NCBI GenBank assembly: GCA_945901245.1 | Contig: CAMDKY010000020.1 | Location: 1 to 33,798 of the forward strand | DNA length: 33,798 nt | Direction: 5' to 3' | Source: Polynucleobacter meluiroseus | GTDB lineage: Bacteria > Pseudomonadota > Gammaproteobacteria > Burkholderiales > Burkholderiaceae | Shown: in pieces, positions 17,789-25,948 of the stretch | How the letters are laid out: every line of letters starts with the position of its first letter | Numbering within the stretch: position 1 is the first letter of the stretch | Notes under the pieces: generated by a model | The model's database searches: none | What the model was told of the DNA's origin: nothing | What the model saw: only the letters and a program-made list of their open reading frames with translations | Position numbers and translations under genes: made by a program

Positions 17789-18594
17789 TGAACTTTGCAT
17801 TGATTCTTTTCATCTTGGTGATCATTACAGGCATCGCTTGGGTAGCGGATAAATTAGTCTTTGCGCCAAAACGAAAAGCAGCCGGCATAGCCCGTATGCC
17901 CTTGTGGCTTGAGTATTCAGCCAGTTTCTTTCCGGTTATTTGCGCAGTGTTTTTCCTGCGTTCCTTTTTGATCGAGCCATTCAAAATTCCATCGGGGTCA
18001 ATGATTCCGACCTTGCAAATTGGTGATTTTATTTTGGTGAACAAATTTACCTACGGTATTCGTTTGCCCGTGGTCAATAAAAAGATAGTCGACTTGGGAT
18101 CACCCAAGCACGGTGATGTAGTGGTATTTCGTTATCCAATGGATCAGTCGATAGACTACATTAAGCGTGTGGTTGCGCTTCCGGGCGATACGATTACCTA
18201 CCAAGATAAGCGCATTACGTTAAATGGCCAGCCCTTGCAGTACGCTGGCGGCGAAAACTACTTAGATCAAGAGAGTATGCGCTACGCTAAGCTCTATACT
18301 GAAACCTTTCCGGCTGATTTGGGCGGTAACCGCCATGGCATCCTAAATGACCCTGATCGCCCATCCGGCATGTTTATGCCCGAGCGTTTTCCTGGGATTG
18401 AAAATTGCCAGTTCTTGCCGAACAGCATGACATGCACGGTTCCGGCTGGGCATTACTTCACCATGGGAGATAACCGCGATAACAGTGCTGATTCCCGCTT
18501 TTGGGGTTTTGTGCCCGATCAAAATATTGTGGGCCGCGCCTTCTTTGTTTGGTTGAACCTCGGTTCGCTAAGTCGCATTGGTGGATTTCAATAA
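17788..18594 (+). CDS. lepB: Signal peptidase I (LepB)
   Basis: LepB is the inner-membrane protease that removes signal peptides from exported proteins. The 268-residue product has two N-terminal transmembrane segments (about residues 2-20 and 44-60). The catalytic Ser71 is in PSGSMIPTL and Lys126 in [12 protein letters not shown]. The [17 protein letters not shown] motif (box E) is present near the C-terminus. The ATG overlaps the lepA stop codon by one base, so translation is coupled. rnc begins 2 nt after its stop. Confidence 0.97.
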   Translation: MNFALILFILVIITGIAWVADKLVFAPKRKAAGIARMPLWLEYSASFFPVICAVFFLRSFLIEPFKIPSGSMIPTLQIGDFILVNKFTYGIRLPVVNKKIVDLGSPKHGDVVVFRYPMDQSIDYIKRVVALPGDTITYQDKRITLNGQPLQYAGGENYLDQESMRYAKLYTETFPADLGGNRHGILNDPDRPSGMFMPERFPGIENCQFLPNSMTCTVPAGHYFTMGDNRDNSADSRFWGFVPDQNIVGRAFFVWLNLGSLSRIGGFQ

Positions 18595-18596
18595 GC

Positions 18597-19388
18597 ATGA
18601 ATGCGCGCGCTGCTATTGACTTAGGGCCACTGCAGGAGCGCCTAGACTATGTATTTAAAAAGCCAGAGTTGTTGCAACAAGCCCTAACGCATCGTAGCCA
18701 TAGTAAGAAAAACAATGAGCGCCTGGAGTTTCTGGGGGATTCTATTTTAAATTGTGTAGTTGCAGAATTGCTGTACGAGCGTTACGCTGATTTGGATGAG
18801 GGCGATTTATCCCGTGTACGCGCCAATTTAGTAAAGCAACAGGCTTTATACGAAATTGCTCAGCTTCTATCCTTATCGGATTATTTGCGCTTGGGTGAGG
18901 GTGAGTTAAAAAGCGGTGGATTCCGGCGTCCGTCTATTTTGGCCGACACCTTAGAAGCGGTTGCCGGTGCGGTATTTCTGGATGGCGGTTTTGATGCTGC
19001 GAAATCCAGTCTGCGCAAACTGTACTCGGTCATTTTGGCGCAAGTTGATCCTAAAACCTTGGGCAAGGACGATAAAACCCTATTGCAAGAGTACCTGCAA
19101 GGTTTTCAGATGCCATTGCCTGGTTACACAGTAACCGGCACAACCGGCGCAGCACACAACCAGCAGTTTGAGGTGGAGTGCGTGATACAGAACCTGAAAA
19201 TTAAGGTGAAGGGCTTTGGAGCTTCACGCCGAGCGGCCGAGCAAGGCGCTGCTAAGTTGGCTTTATTGGCTATCACCAAGGCCTTGCCAGAAGAGACACG
19301 CAAACCCAAAAAGACCCGGTCTGCGAAGAAGAAAGCAGCCAAGACCGATGCCGCAGATGAGCAACTGAACTTAAAGCTAAAGGCATAG
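18597..19388 (+). CDS. rnc: Ribonuclease III
   Basis: RNase III cleaves double-stranded RNA, including the 30S rRNA precursor. The 263-residue product has the signature [13 protein letters not shown] (about residues 40-52), a second acidic catalytic site in [17 protein letters not shown], and a dsRBD (about residues 160-232). It ends with a Lys/Ala-rich tail of about 30 residues ([12 protein letters not shown]) not present in E. coli RNase III. The frame is open upstream into lepB, but the ATG at 18597 fits family length and gene spacing. Confidence 0.96.
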   Translation: MNARAAIDLGPLQERLDYVFKKPELLQQALTHRSHSKKNNERLEFLGDSILNCVVAELLYERYADLDEGDLSRVRANLVKQQALYEIAQLLSLSDYLRLGEGELKSGGFRRPSILADTLEAVAGAVFLDGGFDAAKSSLRKLYSVILAQVDPKTLGKDDKTLLQEYLQGFQMPLPGYTVTGTTGAAHNQQFEVECVIQNLKIKVKGFGASRRAAEQGAAKLALLAITKALPEETRKPKKTRSAKKKAAKTDAADEQLNLKLKA

Positions 19389-19390
19389 GC

Positions 19391-20344
19391 GTGGAAATAA
19401 GTACGCCGTTTCGGTGTGGCACGATTGCCATTGTGGGTAGGCCCAATATGGGTAAATCAACCCTGCTCAACGCATTAGTTGGGCAAAAGATCAGCATCAC
19501 TTCACGCAAAGCGCAAACCACCCGCCATCGTATTTTGGGTATTCAGACGCGCGAACACGCGCAGTTTATTTTTAGCGATACGCCTGGATTTCAGACGCGC
19601 AAAATGAATACCTTAAATCAGGCCTTAAATCGTTCCGTTACCAGTGCACTAAACGATGTCGATGTCTCCTGCTTTATTGTTGAGGCAGGCTATTTTGGTG
19701 AGGACGATGCCAAAGTCTTGCAGCTTTTGCCCAAAGATCTTCCCGTTATTCTGGTGCTAAATAAACTCGATTTGTTTGCTAGCCGTTTTGAATTACCGGC
19801 GGATCGCGATGTGGCCTTATTGGATTTCATGAAAAAAATGGGTCAGGCTTGGAGCGAGATTGGTGGGAGACCCGATCAATCCGAGCAGCACTTTGCAGAA
19901 ATTATTCCGATGAGCGGTAAGAATCCGACGGACGTACAGCGTTTACTTGATGTGCTGGAAGAGTATTTGCCAGAGGGTGAAGCGCGCTACGATGCTGACA
20001 CTTTGACCGATCGCAGCGAACGTTTTCTTGCTGCTGAAATTTTGCGCGAGAAAGTATTTCGCTTTACTGGTGAAGAATTGCCCTATGCAAGCTCGGTGGT
20101 GATTGATCAGTTCAAGATGGATGGCACCATGCGACGGATTGCGGCGACCATTTTGGTGGATCGCGATAATCACAAGGCCATGATCATTGGTGATAAAGGC
20201 GAACGCCTCAAAAAGATTTCCACCGAAGCGCGTCTGGATATGGAGAAACTGTTTGACGGCAAAGTCTTTCTCGAGACTTGGGTCAAAGTCAAACGCGGCT
20301 GGGCAGATGATCGCGCTGAATTACGGGCGCAAGGCTTGGAATAA
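19391..20344 (+). CDS. era: GTPase Era
   Basis: Era is an essential GTPase that binds the 3' end of 16S rRNA and helps 30S assembly. The 317-residue protein has the P-loop GRPNMGKST (residues 16-24, Met where Val is commoner), DTPG and NKLD motifs, and a C-terminal KH domain with [13 protein letters not shown]. Start is GTG at 19391, 2 nt after rnc. The recO ATG directly abuts its stop. rnc-era-recO is a conserved operon order. Confidence 0.97.
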   Translation: MEISTPFRCGTIAIVGRPNMGKSTLLNALVGQKISITSRKAQTTRHRILGIQTREHAQFIFSDTPGFQTRKMNTLNQALNRSVTSALNDVDVSCFIVEAGYFGEDDAKVLQLLPKDLPVILVLNKLDLFASRFELPADRDVALLDFMKKMGQAWSEIGGRPDQSEQHFAEIIPMSGKNPTDVQRLLDVLEEYLPEGEARYDADTLTDRSERFLAAEILREKVFRFTGEELPYASSVVIDQFKMDGTMRRIAATILVDRDNHKAMIIGDKGERLKKISTEARLDMEKLFDGKVFLETWVKVKRGWADDRAELRAQGLE

Positions 20345-21079
20345 ATGGCATCCATTCGCGTAGCCGATGAGCCTGCTTTTGTATTGCACAGCATTCCGTA
20401 CAAAGAAACTAGCCTTATTCTGGATGTGTTTACTCGGCAATATGGCCGTATGGCCCTCATTGCAAAGGGTGCAAAGCGTCCCCATTCGGTATTAAGACCG
20501 GTTTTGCAGCGCTTTCAGCCACTCTTGGTTTCGTGGAGTGGCAAATCCGAGTTACGTACCCTGACAAAATCCGAGTGGGTGGGCGGTACTCCTGCATTGG
20601 TCGGCGATGCCCTGCTGTGCGGCTTTTACCTCAATGAACTGCTGGTTAAGTTCTTGGCGCGTGAAGATGAATACGAGGCCCTGTACGACCATTACATGGC
20701 GACTATTTCAGCGTTATCGGAGATGGATGCAGGCAGCAGTCGTTTGGAGCAGATCCTCAGACCTTTTGAGTTGGCCCTCCTACAAGAGACAGGCTATGCC
20801 GCTGCGCTTGATTATTGTGTTGAAAGCAATGCCGCTCCAATCGAGGCCGAGAAATACGTTTATCAGCCAGAGCGGGGCATACGCCCATGGCAGTCCGACG
20901 ATCCGGGACACTGGCCCATCTTATGTGGCCGTACCCTGTTAGAGATGGCGGCCGGTAACTTTGCTGATGCAGAGACTCTGATGGAAAGCAAGCAGTTGAT
21001 GCGCTTTTTGCTCGGCCTACATTTGCAAGATCAGGTGTTGACAACCCGTCAAATCCTCATCGATCTCAAGAAAATCTAG
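20345..21079 (+). CDS. recO: DNA repair protein RecO
   Basis: RecO works with RecF and RecR to load RecA on SSB-coated gaps. The 244-residue protein has an N-terminal OB-fold region (EPAFVLHSIPYKETSLILDVFT) followed by a helical domain, matching the family length. The zinc-finger cysteines of some RecO proteins are not evident. The ATG starts at the base after the era stop codon, implying coupled translation. pdxJ follows after 12 nt. Confidence 0.93.
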   Translation: MASIRVADEPAFVLHSIPYKETSLILDVFTRQYGRMALIAKGAKRPHSVLRPVLQRFQPLLVSWSGKSELRTLTKSEWVGGTPALVGDALLCGFYLNELLVKFLAREDEYEALYDHYMATISALSEMDAGSSRLEQILRPFELALLQETGYAAALDYCVESNAAPIEAEKYVYQPERGIRPWQSDDPGHWPILCGRTLLEMAAGNFADAETLMESKQLMRFLLGLHLQDQVLTTRQILIDLKKI

Positions 21080-21091
21080 TACCCTATAGCA

Positions 21092-21835
21092 ATGAATAAA
21101 CTTGAGCTCGGCATCAACATTGATCACGTCGCAACCTTGCGCAATGCCCGTGGTACGACCTATCCGGATCCCATTCGGGCTGCGCGTCTGGCGGAAGAGG
21201 CGGGTGCAGATTTAATTACATTGCATTTGCGTGAGGATCGGCGTCACATCAAAGATGCCGATTTAATCGCGCTGCGCCCCTTAATAACAACGCGTATGAA
21301 CCTGGAGTGTGCCGTTACCCCCGAGATGATTATGATTGCATGCCAGATCAAGCCGCATGACGCTTGCCTTGTACCTGAAAAGCGCGCAGAGGTCACTACC
21401 GAGGGAGGCCTCGATGTCGTCGGTCATTTTGAGGCGGTAAGACAGGCTACTTCCAAGCTCGTCGATGCGGGCATTCGGGTATCACTCTTTATCGATCCGG
21501 AAGAGAAGCAAATACTAGCTGCTAGTAAAGCGGGCGCCACCGTCGTTGAATTGCATACGGGGCGCTATGCTGACTTAACTGGCGATGCCCAAATGCAAGA
21601 ATTAGAACGTATTCGCACAGCAGCTCAGTATGGCCGGCAGCTCGGCTTACGTGTCAATGCCGGCCATGGCCTAAATGAAAGCAATGTGAGTCCAATTGCT
21701 ATGATCGTTGAGTTATCCGAACTAAATATTGGGCACGCGATTGTGGCCGAGGCGCTTTTCAAGGGGTGGCAAAAAGCCATCCTGGATATGAAAGCCTTGA
21801 TGTTACAAGCACGTAGCAACCTACATTTAACCTAG
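21092..21835 (+). CDS. pdxJ: Pyridoxine 5'-phosphate synthase (PdxJ)
   Basis: PdxJ condenses 1-deoxy-D-xylulose 5-phosphate with 3-amino-2-oxopropyl phosphate to give pyridoxine 5'-phosphate in the DXP-dependent vitamin B6 route. The 247-residue TIM barrel starts [17 protein letters not shown]. It contains [12 protein letters not shown] and a phosphate-binding end in VNAGHGLN, all diagnostic. pdxJ next to acpS after recO is the conserved proteobacterial order. Confidence 0.97.
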   Translation: MNKLELGINIDHVATLRNARGTTYPDPIRAARLAEEAGADLITLHLREDRRHIKDADLIALRPLITTRMNLECAVTPEMIMIACQIKPHDACLVPEKRAEVTTEGGLDVVGHFEAVRQATSKLVDAGIRVSLFIDPEEKQILAASKAGATVVELHTGRYADLTGDAQMQELERIRTAAQYGRQLGLRVNAGHGLNESNVSPIAMIVELSELNIGHAIVAEALFKGWQKAILDMKALMLQARSNLHLT

Positions 21836-21845
21836 GTTTGGCGCA

Positions 21846-22280
21846 ATGATCGTCGGTATTGGTACGGATATTTTGCAAATGGCGCGTTTGATCGCTGCAT
21901 ACGAGCGGACACAAGGCCGATTAGCTGAGCGTATTTTAGGCAAAGAAGAGTTGGCAGTGTTTCATCAGCGCTTGGCGCGCAATCAGAAGCGGGGCATGGC
22001 TTACTTAGCTACACGCTTTGCTGCCAAAGAGGCGTTCTCAAAAGCCATTGGCTTAGGCATGCGCATGCCGATGGCGTGGCGCTTACTGCAAACCTTAAAT
22101 GAACCGAGTGGTAAGCCGGTGACCCATTACTCCGGGCCTCTCGCTGACTTTATGCTCGAGCGCAACTGGCATGCTGAAGTGACCGTGAGTGATGAGCAAG
22201 ATATTGCTATTGCTTTTGTGGTGGTGAGTCACGGTACGCCAATAGTTACCACGTATGATCCTAGCAATTATATTGGCTAG
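21846..22280 (+). CDS. acpS: Holo-ACP synthase (AcpS)
   Basis: AcpS transfers 4'-phosphopantetheine from CoA to Ser37 of apo-ACP. The 144-residue protein has the Mg-binding start IVGIGTDILQMAR and the second motif RFAAKEAFSKAIGLG. It is slightly longer than the usual 125 or so residues, with an extra tail after the last conserved strand. It lies 10 nt after pdxJ. Confidence 0.95.
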   Translation: MIVGIGTDILQMARLIAAYERTQGRLAERILGKEELAVFHQRLARNQKRGMAYLATRFAAKEAFSKAIGLGMRMPMAWRLLQTLNEPSGKPVTHYSGPLADFMLERNWHAEVTVSDEQDIAIAFVVVSHGTPIVTTYDPSNYIG

Positions 22281-22355
22281 TGAATGCGGTCAATCTCTTT
22301 ATTATCGAATTCAGTAAAACATTACTCATCCTCTTCTGCCTAAAGGAAATTAACG

Positions 22356-23438
22356 GTGGCATCCATTCATCAACCTGGCCCCATTACCTTAGATGTCGTT
22401 GGTTTAGAACTCACTCCAGACGACCGCCGCCGCATTGAGCATCCCTTGACTGGCGGTGTGATTTTATTTGCTAGAAACTTTGCTAATCGCAAACAACTCA
22501 CTGTGCTAACCCGTAGTATTAAAGCAATACGACCAGATGTATTGATATCGATTGACCATGAGGGGGGTCGCGTGCAACGCTGTAAGGCGGACGGATTTAT
22601 GCATTTGCCTGCCATGCGCAAATTAGGGGAACTGTGGATGCAGACCCCCAAGAAAAGCAAGACCACTTATCCCTCGGAGCCTGCGATTGCAGCAATGACT
22701 GCAACCACTGCCTGCGGTTATATTTTGGCAGCAGAGCTGCGCGCCTGCGGTGTTGATTTGAGTTTTACCCCAGTACTCGATCTCGATTTTGGTCGAAGCG
22801 GAGTGATTGGCGATCGTTCATTTAGTTCGGATCCGCAGATTGTGTATGCCCTTGCCAAAGCGCTGAATGCTGGACTGATGCTCGCTGGTATGGCCAACTG
22901 CGGCAAGCACTTTCCTGGACACGGCTGGGCAGAAGCAGATTCGCATGTGGCGATTCCAGTAGATGAGCGAGCCTTAAATGCCATCTTGCAATGCGATGCA
23001 AAGCCTTACGAATGGCTCGACTTAAGCCTGGCTGCGGTGATGCCTGCCCATGTGATTTACCCCAAAGTAGATAGTCTTCCTGCAGGATTTTCTAAGACTT
23101 GGTTGCAAACCATCTTGCGGCAACAGTTAAGGTTTGAGGGTGTGATCTTCAGTGATGATTTATCGATGGAGGGCGCCAGCGTTGCTGGTGATGTAGTCAA
23201 GGGCGCAGAATTGGCCTTGTCTGCAGGCTGCGATGCAGTATTGATTTGCAATCGCCCCGACTTAGCCGATCGCTTGCTCTCTGAGCTGCGAGTATCTACG
23301 GCGAAAAAAGCAGAGTCGGCGCAGCGCCAAGCGAAGTTAATGCCATCTGCTCCATTTATGAATTGGACTGAACTACAGTCAAATGCGGAATACCAGCATG
23401 CGCAAGAGGTGCTTCGTAAACATAAGCTTCTAAGCTAG
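22356..23438 (+). CDS. nagZ: Beta-N-acetylhexosaminidase NagZ
   Basis: NagZ is a cytoplasmic family 3 glycosidase that removes GlcNAc from anhydromuropeptides during peptidoglycan recycling. The 360-residue protein has SIDHEGGRVQR, the KHFPGHG loop with its catalytic His, and the nucleophile in FSDDLSMEGA. The start is GTG at 22356, after AAAGGAAATT, with 75 nt since acpS. Its products in AmpC-carrying bacteria act as beta-lactamase inducers; no such gene is in this window. Confidence 0.95.
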   Translation: MASIHQPGPITLDVVGLELTPDDRRRIEHPLTGGVILFARNFANRKQLTVLTRSIKAIRPDVLISIDHEGGRVQRCKADGFMHLPAMRKLGELWMQTPKKSKTTYPSEPAIAAMTATTACGYILAAELRACGVDLSFTPVLDLDFGRSGVIGDRSFSSDPQIVYALAKALNAGLMLAGMANCGKHFPGHGWAEADSHVAIPVDERALNAILQCDAKPYEWLDLSLAAVMPAHVIYPKVDSLPAGFSKTWLQTILRQQLRFEGVIFSDDLSMEGASVAGDVVKGAELALSAGCDAVLICNRPDLADRLLSELRVSTAKKAESAQRQAKLMPSAPFMNWTELQSNAEYQHAQEVLRKHKLLS

Positions 23439-23455
23439 AGTTAATACTGCCATTG

Positions 23456-23486
23456 TTACAAATAACCTAACATGTTGGGTTATAAT
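23456..23486 (+). promoter_or_regulatory. Promoter of the DUF4160/DUF2442 module
   Basis: A perfect TATAAT lies at 23481-23486. TTACAA at 23456-23461 is a possible -35 with a long 19-nt spacer. The predicted start of transcription (about 23493) falls on the GTG start codon, so the first mRNA may be leaderless. Confidence 0.5.
23464..23481. promoter_or_regulatory. 18-bp near-perfect palindrome, candidate operator
   Basis: AACC-T-AACATGTT-G-GGTT reads almost the same on both strands; only one symmetric pair (T at 23468, G at 23477) breaks it. It abuts and overlaps by one base the TATAAT box of the following two-gene module, the position expected of an autoregulatory operator. Confidence 0.55.
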
Positions 23487-23491
23487 GTGAT

Positions 23492-23725
23492 GTGCCTAGT
23501 ATTCGTTATCAGCAACTTCGGTTGGTCATTTATCCCAATGATCACCCGCCGCCCCATACCCACATCATTGGGCCTGGATGGGAAATGCGCATTAGATTGA
23601 CAAAGCCACCCGCTTTGATTTCAATTTATGGAGATCCAAAACAAAATGAAATCAGCAAGGCACTGAGAGCCACAAATGAAAATTTGACTACGCTAAATCA
23701 GTATTGGAGCAATCTGTATGAGTAA
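23492..23725 (+). CDS. DUF4160 domain protein, putative toxin-like partner
   Basis: The 77-residue product matches the DUF4160 pattern: a short N-terminal strand, then the proline/histidine motif HPPPHTHI (residues 18-25) and an ISIYGDPKQNEISKA segment. DUF4160 genes are usually paired with DUF2442 genes and the pair is suspected to be a toxin-antitoxin system; the biochemical role is not established. GTG start at 23492 gives the usual MP start; there is no Shine-Dalgarno site. The stop overlaps the next gene by 8 nt. The PPP at 19-21 would make translation depend on EF-P. Interpretation as a toxin is inference. Confidence 0.8.
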   Translation: MPSIRYQQLRLVIYPNDHPPPHTHIIGPGWEMRIRLTKPPALISIYGDPKQNEISKALRATNENLTTLNQYWSNLYE

Positions 23726-24179
23726 AGTTAAGAAGGCAGAGCAAACACAAGAGGATTGGCTTATTGCGGCCTTAAAAAAGACCGACAGAGCAAAAATGCG
23801 AGGGCGTATTGAGCGCGTTACAAAGCTCTATGCTGTTAATGCAAAATTTGATTCTAAAAAGAAAGTAATAACGATTGGGTTGGCTAATGGCCTATCGTTT
23901 TCATTTCCACCCAAACTGGTTGAAGGTTTATCTAGACGGTCTGCAGAATCCTTATCGTGCATTGAAATTTCTCCGATGGGCACAGGATTGCATTGGCCAA
24001 AACTCGATGTGGATTTGACGGTTGAAGGCCTGCTGTCTGGGATGTTTGGTAGTGAAAAATGGATGCTTCGCCAGCATTTGGCAAAAGCAGGTAGCGTAAA
24101 GAGTGTCGCTAAATCAAAGGCATCTCGAGAAAACGGAGCAAAGGGCGGTAGACCTAAAAAAGAAGAACGTGTCTCTTGA
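23718..24179 (+). CDS. DUF2442 domain protein, putative antitoxin-like partner
   Basis: The 153-residue basic protein has a DUF2442 core at about residues 38-115 (ITIGLANGLSFSFPPKLVEGL and EISPMGTGLHWPKLDVDLTVEGLL). An N-terminal segment of about 35 residues precedes it. The C-terminal tail ends ENGAKGGRPKKEER, with an AT-hook-like GRPKK at residues 144-148 that could bind DNA. The ATG lies within the end of the DUF4160 gene (8-nt overlap, ATGAGTAA), so the two are translationally coupled. The pair lies between nagZ and efp and looks AT-richer than its neighbours by eye. An antitoxin role is inferred from pairing only. Confidence 0.8.
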   Translation: MSKVKKAEQTQEDWLIAALKKTDRAKMRGRIERVTKLYAVNAKFDSKKKVITIGLANGLSFSFPPKLVEGLSRRSAESLSCIEISPMGTGLHWPKLDVDLTVEGLLSGMFGSEKWMLRQHLAKAGSVKSVAKSKASRENGAKGGRPKKEERVS

Positions 24180-24184
24180 AATTA

Positions 24185-24214
24185 AAAAGCCGAGACTTTT
24201 AGATCCCGGCTTTT
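24185..24214. terminator. Bidirectional terminator between DUF2442 gene and efp
   Basis: AAAAGCCG (24185-24192) pairs with CGGCTTTT (24207-24214). The stem is flanked by A on one side and T on the other, so it can end both the plus-strand module and the minus-strand efp transcript. It begins 6 nt after the DUF2442 stop. Confidence 0.75.
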
Positions 24215-24232
24215 ACTTAAACTAATTACAGC

Positions 24233-24793
24233 TTAGTTCGCGCGACTGCGGTACTCACCAGTGCGGGTATCAATCTCAATCTTATCGCCTGTATTGCAAA
24301 AGAGGGGAACTTGCAATTCATAGCCCGTAGCTAACTTGGCTGTCTTGAGTACTTTGCCAGAGCTGGTATCGCCTTTGACAGCAGGCTCAGTATAGATAAT
24401 TTCCCGTACCAAGGAGGTTGGCATCGCAACGGAAAGCGCCTTACCTTCGTAGAACACCACCTCAACCGGCATTGCCTCTTCGAGGTAGTTTAGGGCATCG
24501 CCCATAAACTCCGCCTCTACTTCATATTGGTTGTAATCGCCGTCCATGAAGCAATACATTGGGTCGGCAAAATACGAATAGGTGCACTCTTTTTTGTCCA
24601 AAATGACAATATCAAATTTGTCGTCGGCTTTATAAACCCCCTCGTTCGGAGCGCCGGTTAAAAGATTCTTGAACTTCATTTTGACGACCGAGGAGTTACG
24701 GCCAGAGCGGCTATATTCCGCCTTGAGTACGACCATGGCGTCGGCGCCAATCATCACTACGTTGCCTACGCGGAGTTCTTGTGCTGTTTTCAT
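24233..24793 (-). CDS. efp: Elongation factor P, arginine (EarP) type
   Basis: EF-P rescues ribosomes stalled at polyproline stretches. The 186-residue protein starts [16 protein letters not shown]. In the loop that reaches the peptidyl transferase centre it has [12 protein letters not shown], with Arg at position 32 rather than the Lys34 modified by EpmA/EpmB in E. coli. Arg32 is the residue rhamnosylated by EarP in Pseudomonas, Neisseria and relatives, and earP is the next gene upstream (90 nt). Three OB-like domains fit the normal length. A 6-bp hairpin lies in its leader. Confidence 0.97.
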   Translation of the reverse strand: MKTAQELRVGNVVMIGADAMVVLKAEYSRSGRNSSVVKMKFKNLLTGAPNEGVYKADDKFDIVILDKKECTYSYFADPMYCFMDGDYNQYEVEAEFMGDALNYLEEAMPVEVVFYEGKALSVAMPTSLVREIIYTEPAVKGDTSSGKVLKTAKLATGYELQVPLFCNTGDKIEIDTRTGEYRSRAN

Positions 24794-24810
24794 CTGTGGT
24801 GTTCCTGGAG

Positions 24811-24827
24811 GCAGAACTGAATTCTGC
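24811..24827 (-). promoter_or_regulatory. Small hairpin in the efp leader
   Basis: GCAGAA and TTCTGC pair perfectly around a 5-base loop, 17 nt before the efp ATG and just ahead of its AGGA ribosome binding site. A TACAAT -10-like box on the minus strand lies at about 24845-24850. A regulatory effect is possible but untested. Confidence 0.3.
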
Positions 24828-24883
24828 TGTATTTAATAAAGGTGACATTGTAACCGCCCCAGTGAGACCCCCTCCAAGGGGAG

Positions 24884-25948
24884 TTAGGTCACAAAACGCA
24901 GCATTCTGGCTGCAAGCCCACCGTCTTGATTGGCCTCTAGTATCGTTTCGCGCCACCTACGGGCGTGGACCTGCCACTCTGTGCGCTGATTCCACCAACG
25001 GGATGGCATCTGCCAGTCCATGGCTAGTCGGCAGGATTCCTGGGTTGATGGACTGGCTTTTTCAAGATAGAGATCCAAGAAGGCCTGTAATTTCACGGTA
25101 TGGGCCATATCGTCTTGCGGATAAATATGCCAAATAAATGGCTTTCCAGCGAGTTGCGCGCGGACAAAGGAATCTTCGCCCCGGACAATATTGAAGTCGC
25201 ATTGCGATAAGAGCCAGTCGTAGTCGTCTTGCGGCACAAAGGGGAGGGAAATCAGCTGAATGGATGGTGGAAGATCTAAAGGCCTGCCAATACTGTGCCC
25301 AATCATTTCAGCATGACCAAAGGTGAGGAGCACATCAATCTTCGCCTGTGTATTGCCAAGATCCTCAAGCCATTGTCGCAGCGGCGCTCCCGGATAGCAA
25401 AAGAGACTGATACGCTCTGCTTCAGGGCGGAGTAAGACCCAGCTCGTCGCAAGGCTGGCAGGAATGGCAGTGCTAGACTGACTGCCTTCTAACGGAATAG
25501 GATCGAGCGATAGTCCGCCGGTATGTGGCCCAAACCCAGGAAAGAAAAAATACTTCAATAGGCCGCTGGACTGGGGCGAGGCTTTAGCATGGCACTCACT
25601 GATCCAGGGTTCTGCGCTGAGGTACTCTAAATTGAGAATGATGGGTTTTTTGGACACAATGAATAAGCCAGTTTGATACCGCTCTGGCAGGTGGCAGCCA
25701 AAGGCCTCAATCACCACATCGGGCGCATCCAGCGGGTGCCGCGCATTTTCAAAACTAGCCTCCCACGGCAGAATCTCGACCTGTGGCGTGCGCGGGGAGT
25801 CGGATGCGAGTAAATTAAGGGTCGGTAGATCATCGCAAAACAGGCGGACCTGTTGCTGATGGCGAGTAGCTAGGCTGCGGGCAAGGCGCCAACAGACACC
25901 GGCATCACCGTAGTTATCAACGATTTGGCAGAATATATCCCAACGCAT
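24884..25948 (-). CDS. earP: EF-P arginine rhamnosyltransferase EarP
   Basis: EarP transfers rhamnose from dTDP-rhamnose to Arg32 of EF-P, inverting the anomeric configuration. The 354-residue GT-B protein begins [17 protein letters not shown], with the catalytic/binding aspartates at 11 and 15. Near the C-terminus it has the nucleotide-sugar motif [20 protein letters not shown] (Glu258), followed by IYPQDD. The frame is open 12 codons further upstream, but the ATG at 25948 fits known EarP N-termini. That ATG overlaps the divergent uvrC ATG by two bases. Gene pairing with efp supports the assignment. Confidence 0.95.
   Translation of the reverse strand: MRWDIFCQIVDNYGDAGVCWRLARSLATRHQQQVRLFCDDLPTLNLLASDSPRTPQVEILPWEASFENARHPLDAPDVVIEAFGCHLPERYQTGLFIVSKKPIILNLEYLSAEPWISECHAKASPQSSGLLKYFFFPGFGPHTGGLSLDPIPLEGSQSSTAIPASLATSWVLLRPEAERISLFCYPGAPLRQWLEDLGNTQAKIDVLLTFGHAEMIGHSIGRPLDLPPSIQLISLPFVPQDDYDWLLSQCDFNIVRGEDSFVRAQLAGKPFIWHIYPQDDMAHTVKLQAFLDLYLEKASPSTQESCRLAMDWQMPSRWWNQRTEWQVHARRWRETILEANQDGGLAARMLRFVT

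Noticed and set aside
18501..18596. 32-residue N-terminal extension of RNase III into lepB
   Set aside because: It overlaps the conserved end of lepB in another frame; the ATG at 18597, 2 nt after the lepB stop, fits the family.
19391..20344. Met in the Era P-loop (GRPNMGKS) as a possible loss-of-function change
   Set aside because: The varying position in GxxxxGKS is not a catalytic residue; the rest of the protein is intact.
24781..25137. 118-codon plus-strand frame in the efp leader and opposite earP
   Set aside because: Antisense to earP and to the efp leader; no recognisable domain or start signal.
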